DNA of 64,000 nucleotides from Prorocentrum cordatum (lineage: Eukaryota > Sar > Dinophyceae > Prorocentrales > Prorocentraceae), in assembly GCA_963575745.1 (NCBI GenBank), contig CAUYUJ010003559.1, positions 154,836-218,835 of the forward strand. The letters run 5' to 3'. Positions 56,500-64,000 of this stretch are shown here, piece by piece (within the stretch, counting starts at the first letter, position 1; each line of letters opens with the position of its first letter). The position numbers and the translations under genes are program-made. The notes beneath the pieces are model-generated. The model worked only from the letters and a program-made list of their open reading frames with translations, was not told where the DNA came from and ran no database searches.

Positions 56500-58245
56500 G
56501 GGGGGGGGGGGTAGGACCCCCCCCCTCCTTCCCGATCCGTCGTCGGGGAACCCCCCCCTCCCCCCCTTTCCCCGGGGTCGTCGGGGACCCCCCCCCTCCC
56601 CCCCCCCCCCCCCCCCTCCCCCCCTTTCGCCACGCCGCCCCCTGACTCCGGAACCCGACCCCCGCCGCCCCTACCCCTAGTCCTCACCCTAACCCAAACC
56701 CCGAATCCTAACCCCAACCACGTACCCCAGCCCCAAAGAGTACTCACTACTCATTACTCACTACCCACTACTGGCTACTCGCTATTCGCTACTCACTTCT
56801 CACTACCCCCTACTCACTACTCACGACTCACTACTCACTATCCACTACTCACCACCTACCACCCACTACTCGCTACTCACTACTCCCTACTCACTTCTCC
56901 CTCGTCCCTACTCACTACTCATTACTCACTCCTCACTACCCACTACTCAATACTCACTACTCCCTACGCACTACTCACTACTCCCTACTCACTACTCACT
57001 AATCACTACTCATTACCCACTACCCACTATCCACTACTCACTAGTCACTACTCATTGCCCACAAATCACTACTCACTACCCACTACTCCCTACACAATAC
57101 TGAGTACACAGTACTTACTCAGTACTCACTACTCGCTACTCCCATACTCGCTACTCAATACTCACTACTCACTTCCCGCTACTCACTATTCAATACCCAC
57201 TACGTATTACTCCCTACTCACTAGTCACTACATAGTCTCTGGTCACTAGTCACAACTCACTAGTCACTAGTCACTACTCACTACCCACGACTCACCAATC
57301 GCTACTCACTACCCACTATTCGCTACCCACTTATTTCTACACACTGCTCACTATTCCCTACTCCCTACTCCCTACTCACTACTCACTACTCCCTACTCCC
57401 TACTCGTTACTCACTACTCACTACCCACTACTCACTACTGACTACTCTCTACTCACTACTCACTACTCACTACGCCCTACTCGCTCCTCATTTCTCACTA
57501 CTCGCTACTCCCTACTCGCTACTCACTACTCACTACCCACTGCCACTACCCACTACTCTCTATTCATCACTACTCACTACTCACTACGCACTACGCACTA
57601 CTCAATACTCACAACTCACTACTCACTACTCACTACTCGCTACTCACTACTTACTACTCACTACCCACAACTCATTACTCACTCCTCACTACTCCCTACT
57701 CACTACTCACTACGCACTACGCACTACCCACTACTCACTACTCACTAATCACTCCTCGCCACCCACTACTCACTACCCACTACTCACTACCCACTACTCA
57801 TTACTCCCGACTCCCTACTCACTACTCACTACTCGCTACTCGCTCCTCACTACTCACTACTCACTACTCGCCACTCACTACTCATTTAACAATACACACT
57901 ACTCACTATCCACTACTCACTACTCCCTACTCCCTACTCCCTACTCGCCACTCACTACGCACTACTCACTACCCAATACTCACTACTCACTACGCACTAA
58001 CTCACTACTCACTACACACCACTCCCTACTCCCCACGGGGGGGGACTCCGACCTCCCACCTTTCCAACGCCAAGGGGGGGAGGGGGGGGGGGGGGTGCCG
58101 GACCCCCCCCCCCCCTTCAAAGGAGGGGGGGGGGGGTCGGACACCCCCCCGTTAAGGGGGGGAGGGAGTTCCGGACCCCCCCCCCTTGAAGGGGGGAAGG
58201 GGGGGGGGGGTTCTGGACCCCCCCCCCCCCCCCTTTGGTGTATTC
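56500..58245. repeat. Homopolymer-bounded CTCACTA-type heptamer satellite
   Basis: About 1.3 kb (56735-58030) of degenerate 7-bp units such as CTCACTA and CCCACTA, framed by long G and C runs (56503-56640 and 58035-58230). Near-inverted sequences flank the block: GAATGCGAGGGTGCGCCGCT then GGATCTCC (56469-56496) and GGAGATCCACTGGCGCACTT then TCGCA (58250-58274). Short CCCTAACCC-like stretches at 56685-56720 are part of the degeneracy. No gene. Confidence 0.85.
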
Positions 58246-58545
58246 AGGGAGATCCACTGGCGCACTTTCGCAGAATGCAAGCTACCAGAGAGCGCTCGTG
58301 GTTTGCAGCATCGCCTCGAGAAGGTCGAAAGGATCAGGCTCGGGCTGCCGCCAAAGGCGGCGCAGCCGAAGGCGCAGGCTCGGTGATGTCTGGGGGGCTT
58401 GGCCTGGCGGCGGCGAGTCGGCCCTTTTTGGCTTGCTCGCCCCTTTGCCGCTCGGTTCCCTTAGGCTTGCGCCTGCCGCCAGCCGCGGCCGCCAGTGTTG
58501 CGGCTGGTTGAACCTGAGCTCGTGCTGCGCGAGCCTGGTCACAGC
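58246..58545 (+). pseudogene. Probable 3' end of LINE-2 beyond the satellite block
   Basis: Frame 1 reads FREIHWRTFAECKLPESARG then LQHRLEKVERIRLGLPPKAA and stops at 58384-58386. Before the block, frame 2 reads ICTCCHCSARVIGGKHRGFS then AECEGAPLDLHK, a Cys/His-rich tail. Both sides lie between the 5' SL and the point where the repeat array resumes (58546), so I infer that they are the two halves of one LINE tail. The evidence is positional, not a family match. Confidence 0.4.
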
Positions 58546-58869
58546 TAAAGACCCCACTGGCGACGTTCGCATGCGTCCCCCCCGCCCATTTCGGCATACC
58601 CCTCGCGCTCTACGTGGCCCCATCGGGAGCCCCACCGAAGGCCCCAATGGCGACGTTCGCGTGGCGGCCCCGCTCCATTTCGGCACACTCCTCACGCGTT
58701 CCTCGTGGCCCCCCATGGAGCGCCACGAAGGCCCCAATGGCTGCGCCCGCATGCGTCCCCGCCCCATGTCGGCACACCCTTCACACGCTTCGTGGCCCCA
58801 TAAGATCCACCGAAGGCGGTATCCACAACGGCGATACTCACAACTGCATATGGTTGGGCCCTTCGCCAG
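58546..58869 (-). mobile_element. Element 6, right part: three repeat units and A box
   Basis: Resumes the minus-oriented array after LINE-2 with three irregular 90-bp-type units (58548-58815). The A box follows at 58831-58869, in the CAACTGCATATGGTTGGGCC orientation. Confidence 0.75.
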
Positions 58870-59197
58870 CATAATTATCTCAGGGTGGTCGTTCGAAGCA
58901 TGTAACAGTCGTCGCTTGTGAGCTCTGGAAGCTTGGATCTGCAGGAAGTCTCAGGCGGGGGTCTTGCTTGTGAGCGATTCGCGAGGAAGTCTCAGGCGGG
59001 AGCCCACTCCCTATGGGGCCCGCACCTCATGTCTTTGATCACAAGGTGTCACTCGAGTCCTGCACCCGACGTCACTTTTGAGCTTCTGAGGGCCGAGTAT
59101 GGAGAAGTCTTAAGCGGGAGCCTCGTCTGTGAGTGACGTTTGAGGAAGTCTCGAGCGGGAGCCCTCTCCCTCTCCCTATGGGGCCCGTACTTCCGGT
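58870..59197 (-). repeat. Flank module (C) outside the B box, second copy
   Basis: Contains two or three repeats of about 100 bp with GAGGAAGTCTCAGGCGGGAG and CCCTATGGGGCCCGCACCTC. The same module, diverged, precedes the other minus-oriented B box at 48118-48357. It is absent beside the other four B boxes. Confidence 0.7.
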
Positions 59198-59293
59198 TTT
59201 TTCCCAACCATCCTGTGGTGTTGGGTCCTCGTTTTGAAGAGACGGCGCCCCGCGTTCCTCACCTCCTCCTCCTCCCCCCCCCCTCCCTCCTCC

Positions 59294-59352
<59 letters not shown>

Positions 59353-60777
59353 GCATCATCATCATCACCACCACCGATTTCGGCACACCCCTCACACGTT
59401 TCGTGGCCCCATAGGGAGCTCCACCGAAGGCCCCAGTGGCAGGGTCCGCATGCCTCCCCACCACCCATTTCGGCACACCCCTCACACGTTTCGTGGCCCC
59501 ATAGGGAGCTCCACCGAAGGCCCCAGTGGCAGGGTCCGCATGCCTCCCCACCACCCATTTCGGCACACCCCTCACACGTTTCGTGGCCCCATAGGGAGCT
59601 CCACCGAAGGCCCCAGTGGCAGGGTCCGCATGCCTCCCCACCACCCATTTCGGCACACCCCTCACACGTTTCGTGGCCCCATAGGGAGCTCCACCGAAGG
59701 CCCCAGTGGCAGGGTCCGCATGCCTCCCCACCACCCATTTCGGCACACCCCTCACACGTTTCGTGGCCCCAGCTTTCGTGCTCACACGCCCCATAGGGAG
59801 CTGGCCCCCACCGAGGCCCCAGCCCCAGTGGCAGGGTTCGCATGCCTCCCCACCACCCATTTCGGCACACCCCTCACACGTTTCGTGGCCCCATAGGGAG
59901 CTCCACCGAAGGCCCCAGTGGCTGCGTCCGCATGCCTCCCCACCACCCATTTCGGCACACCCCTCACACGTTTCGTGGCCCCATAGGGAGCTCCACCGAA
60001 GGCCCCAGTGGCTGCGTTCCGCATGCCTCCCCACCACCCATTTCGGCACACCCCTCACACGTTTCGTGGCCCCATAGGGAGCTCCACCGAAGGCCCCAGT
60101 GGCAGGGTCCGCATGCCTCCCCACCACCCATTTCGGCACACCCCTCACACGTTTCGTGGCCCCATAGGGAGCTCCACCGAAGGCCCCAGTGGCAGGGTCC
60201 GCATGCCTCCCCACCACTCATTTCGGCACACCCCTCACACGTTTCGCGGCCCCATAGGGAGCTCCACCGAAGGCCCCAGTGGCCTTGTTCGTATGCCTCA
60301 CCAACACCCATTTCGGTACACCCCTCACACGTTTCGTGGCCCCATGGGGATTTCCATTGAAGACCCCAGTGACTGGGTTCGCATGCGCCCCCACACCCAT
60401 TTCGGCACACCCCTCACACGCTTCGTGGCACCATAGGGAGCTCCACCGAAGGCCCCAGTGGCTGCGTTCGCATGCCGCCCCCACACCAATTTCGGCACAC
60501 CCCTCACACGTTTCGTGGCCCCACAGGGAGCTCCACCGAAGGCCCCAGTGGCTGCGTTCGCATGCCGCCCCCACACCACATTCGGTGCACCCCTCACACG
60601 TTTCGTGGCCCCATAAGGAGCTCCACCGAAGGCCCCAGTGGCAACGTTCGCATGCCGCCCCCACACCGATTTCGGCACACCCCTCAAACGGTTCGTGGCC
60701 CCATAGTGAGATCCACCGAAGACGGTACTCACACCAGCATTACTCACAACTGCATATGGTTGGGTCCTTCGCCAGGC
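59198..60777 (-). mobile_element. B-array-A element 7, minus orientation, complete
   Basis: B box 59198-59254, CTC tract, (CAT)n (59296-59352), then about 15 units of the 90-bp repeat (59380-60720), then the A box at 60739-60777. Units are highly similar to one another in the left half, suggesting recent local expansion. One unit near 59768-59830 has scrambled duplications of the core. No coding region. Confidence 0.88.
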
Positions 60778-60873
60778 AAATTTTACACCAGGGACGGGAC
60801 GGAAAGGAAGTAAGGATTACTCTCAGACAAACCAAGGATATGCTCATGCGGGATCACACAGTCGAAGTTTTCA

Positions 60874-61680
60874 CATATATACATACATACATACATACAT
60901 GTGTACAAACATACATACATGCAAGCACACATACACCTGCACGCATATACATATATATATATATATATGCATACATACATACATACATGCATGCATGCTT
61001 GCATGCATACGTACATACATATGAGCGCACGTGCATACATGCATACCTACATATACACACATCTGCATATCTACATACCTACATACCGACATACCTACAA
61101 ACATACATACCTATGTCAACACATACAGGCATCCATTCATACATGAATACATGTCTACATATTCGTGTATAGATGCAGACATACATACATACGTACACGC
61201 AACCATACGTATATACATACATACATACATCATACATGCATACGTACATGCATCCGTACATAACCTACAAATATGCATGCAAACGTGCATAATTGCATGC
61301 ATACACACATACATACACTCATCCATACATACATACATACATTCATACGTGCGTACATACATACATACATACATACGTACATACATACATACATGCACAT
61401 ATACATGCATTCATACATACATGCATACATACGGGCACGACCAACACTATATACATACATTTATATGTATACATACATATATATATATATATATGCACAC
61501 GGACGTATACACATACATACATACATACATACATGCATACATACATGCATGTATGCATGCATGCATGCATACATGCATACATACATATATACATATATGC
61601 ATGCATGCATGCAACACATAAATGCATCCATGCATCAATGCATGCCTGCATGTATACATACATACATACGTACATGAATG
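60874..61680. repeat. (CATA)n microsatellite
   Basis: About 800 bp of ACATACATACAT with GCATGCAT and TATATA interruptions, between two divergently oriented array elements. Confidence 0.97.
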
Positions 61681-61783
61681 TATGTGCGTTCTTGTTCCGA
61701 TTGGTTGTTTAATTCCTTTCTCTGGTTGTTTACAATCCAGGGGCTGGTGCGAAAACCCGCCCCCCCCCCCAAAAAAAAAATAT

Positions 61784-63234
61784 CCTGGCGAAGGACCCAA
61801 CCATGTGCAGTTGTGAATATCGCATTGCGGGTGCCGCTTTCGGTGGAGCTCCCTGTGGGGCCACGAAACGCTGTGCTGGGTGGGGGTGACGCATGCGGGC
61901 GGCACCACTGGGGCCTTCGGTGGAGGTCCCTGTGGGGCCACGAAACGCTGTACTGGGCGGGGGTGACGCATGCGGGCGGCACCACTGGGGCCGTCGGTGG
62001 AGCTCCCTGTGGGGCCACGAAACGCTGTGCTGGGTGGGGGTGGCGCATGCGGGCGGCACCACTGGGGCCTTCGGTGGAGCTCCCTGTGGGGCCACGAAAT
62101 GCTGTGCTGGGGTGGGGGTGACGCATGCGGGCGGCACCACTGGTGCCTTCGGTGGAGGTCCCTGTGGGGCCACGAAACGCTGTGTTTGGTGGAGGTGCCG
62201 AAATGGGTGTGCGGGACGCATGCGAGCGGTGGCACTGGGGCCTTCGGTGGAGCTACGCATGGGGCCACGAAACGTGTGAGGGGTGTGCCGAAATGGGTGT
62301 GGCTGACGCATGCGGGCTGGGGCCACGAAGCGTGCAAGGGGTGTGCCGACGTGGGTGTGGCTGACGCATGCGGGCGGCGGCACTGGGGCCTTCGGTGGAG
62401 CTCCCTGTGGGGCCACGAGCGTGTGAGGGGTGTGCCGTGTGACGCATGCGGGCGGGCACTGGGGCCTTGCCGCCACGAAACTGGAAGTGTGGCTGACGCA
62501 TGCGGGCGGCGGCACTGGGGCCTTCGGTGGAGCTCCCTGTGGGCCACGAAACGCGTGAGGGGTGTGCCGAAAGTGGGTGTGGCTGACGCATGCGGCGGCG
62601 CACTGGGGCCTTCGGTGGAGCTCCCTATGGGGCCACGAAACGTGTGAGGGGTGTGCCGAATGGGGGGTGAACGCATGCGGGCGGCCACTGGGGCCTTCGG
62701 TGGAGCTCCCTATGGGGCCACGAAACGTGTGAGGGGTGTGCCAGAATGGGGGGTGGAACCGCATGCGGGCGCAGCCACTGGGGCCTTCGGTGGAGCTCCC
62801 TATGGGGCCACGAAACGTGTGAGGGGTGTGTGACGCATGCGGGCGCAACTGGGGGGCATGCGGACCGCAGCCACGGGCGCCTCGGTGGAGCCTTCGGCTT
62901 ACTGGGGCCCCTATGGGGACCACGAAACGTGTGATGTGGGGTGTGCAGCAGCAGGGGGGGTGGAACCGCATGCGGGCGCAGCCACTGGGGCCCTCGTGGA
63001 GCTCCTTATGGGGCCACGAAGCGTGTGAGGGGTGTGCCAGCAATGGGGGGTGGAACCGCATGCGGACGCAGCCACTGGGGCCTTCGGTGGAGCTCCTCAT
63101 GGGGCCACGAAGCGTGTGAGGGGTGGGCCAGAATGGGCGTGGGAATGGGAGGAGGGAGGGGGGGAGAGGAGGCGGGAACGCGGGGCACCGTCTCTTCAAA
63201 ATCAGGACCCAACACCACAGGATGGCTGGGAAAA
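61784..63234 (+). mobile_element. A-array-B element 8, plus orientation, complete
   Basis: Poly-C and poly-A (61761-61780) precede the A box (61784-61822). About 16 units follow: first a 78-bp type with GCGGGCGGCACCACTGGGGC, then 90-bp types with GGAACCGCATGCGG. Several units between 62300 and 63000 are truncated. A GGAGG tract and the B box (63178-63234) close the element. There is no GAT tract here. Confidence 0.85.
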
Positions 63235-64000
63235 AACCCTGCTGCAGGGAGAAGGCATCGCGGTACCGCAAGGATACCTGTCAAGCTCCCCCGACCGCGG
63301 CGGGCCCATGGGAGCGAAGCGTGCGCTGGTGGGAAAGTTCCTTCCGCGCCAGGGTGGTGGGGAGGCAAGCAACCCTGCCCTGGGGCCGCGGGGAGCCAGG
63401 GGCCGCGAGACTGCGTATCTGGTGACCCAATGGGTGGGGGGCGGCGTCGCCGAGAGGGTGAGTGGGAGCTGAGACTGCTTCTGACGCCAGCTCCCATCTG
63501 CAGCAAACGTGTGAAGGTGTGCGATGTCTGAGGGAGGCATGCGACCCTGCGCGCCTTCTGGAGCTCCCTATGGGGCCGGGTCGCATTGAGGGCGCCGAGA
63601 GCGCGGTGGGGGGCAGCGAATGTTGCCCATTAGCTTCTGGACATGGGGCCTTCGGCATGGACCCTGCTGTGGGCGTCTCCCTATGGGGCCACGAAGCCGC
63701 ATGTCAGGTTCGGTGTGCCACGCGTGTGATGGGGTGGTGGAAACTTCGCATGCGGTGCCGCAGCCGTGGACCTGGGGCCTTCGGCTGCGACCCTGCTCCT
63801 CGGTCGAGCTCCGGGGCCACGAAGCGTGTGAGGGGTGTGCGCCAGCCAAGGGGGGGGAGTGCGAAAAACCGCAGCCTGCGGACGGTAAGCTCCCAGCCCA
63901 CTGGTGGCCATTCGCCTTCGTGGAGCTCCCTCGAATGGGTGCCATGCGAAGCGTGTGAGGGTGTGGTGCCAGAAGTGGCATGCGAACTGAGGAAGGGGGG
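63235..64000. other. Unassigned sequence, then degenerate repeat units
   Basis: From 63235 to about 63540 no gene is recognised. From 63540 to the window end, scattered cores such as GGAGCTCCCTATGGGGCC (63560) and GGGGCCACGAAGC (63685, 63812) show a decayed copy of the same array. Confidence 0.6.

Larger units (their letters stand above)
50214..58545 (+). mobile_element. LINE-2: SL-headed non-LTR retrotransposon inserted in the 78/90-bp array
   Basis: The insertion starts at the first base of the DinoSL. It contains ORF1, an EEP endonuclease, RT, RNase H and a Cys-rich C terminus, all in plus orientation but broken by frameshifts. The array resumes at 58546 in the same orientation and phase. 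AAGACCCGTGGCG before the insertion and AAGACCCCACTGGCG after it fit an imperfect target duplication. If that is right, the element includes the block of homopolymers and heptamer satellite at 56500-58245 as a later expansion. The minimal certain extent is 50214-56440. Confidence 0.75.

Noticed and set aside
56678-56720. Interstitial telomere repeat (CCCTAA-like)
   Set aside because: Only a few irregular CCCTAACCC and CCTAACCCC fragments at the edge of a degenerate heptamer satellite. There is no regular (CCCTAAA)n run.
60870-61680. Cys/Tyr/Met-rich or His/Thr/Tyr-rich proteins in the (CATA)n tract
   Set aside because: Tetranucleotide repeat translated in several frames.

Overview
This window looks like nuclear DNA from a core dinoflagellate. 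It is GC-rich, gene-poor and packed with tandem repeats, microsatellites and decayed retroelements. It also carries a perfect 22-nt dinoflagellate spliced-leader (DinoSL) sequence at 50214-50235. No bacterial operons, RNA genes or CRISPR arrays were seen. A run of exactly 100 N (23988-24087) marks a scaffold gap. The genus cannot be fixed from sequence alone.

Left third (1-22380). A 63-bp minisatellite (1020-3770) is split by a 1.5-kb insertion with terminal inverted repeats (1700-3203). Next is a decayed EEP/RT LINE (LINE-1, 3771-6614) that continues at 14013-14376. It is interrupted by a complete but decayed Ty1/Copia element on the minus strand (6620-14007), with 153-bp LTRs, a 5-bp target duplication, a tRNA-iMet-like primer site and gag, integrase, RT and RNase H remnants. 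From 14.4 to 21 kb there are microsatellites, GC-rich minisatellites and a 130-bp fold-back element. A frameshifted gene of unknown function lies at 21115-22380.

Middle (22381-46760). The dominant component is a family of elements built from a tandem repeat of about 90 bp (variants 77/78/99) around the core GGAGCTCCCTATGGGGCCAC. Two conserved terminal boxes, called A and B here, bound these arrays. A broken gene with a membrane segment sits beside the gap (24088-25060, minus). A LINE 3' fragment (27079-27973, minus), a membrane-anchored SlyD-like FKBP gene with one in-frame amber codon (29740-30366, minus), a 581-bp higher-order repeat (39780-42270) and long (GAT)n/(CAT)n tracts also occur here.

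Right third (46760-64000). One array element (48118-58869, minus) was invaded mid-repeat by LINE-2, whose first base is the first base of the DinoSL. LINE-2 encodes a zinc-finger/coiled-coil ORF1, an EEP endonuclease, RT and RNase H, all frameshifted. Its 3' part seems to be split by a 1.7-kb block of homopolymers and a CTCACTA-type heptamer satellite. Two further complete A-array-B elements (59198-60777 and 61784-63234) flank a (CATA)n microsatellite.

The only likely host genes are the FKBP and the 21.1-kb unknown; neither is intact as read. The candidate undescribed system is the A-array-B element family: six A boxes and six B boxes in both orientations, with one back-to-back palindromic pair.
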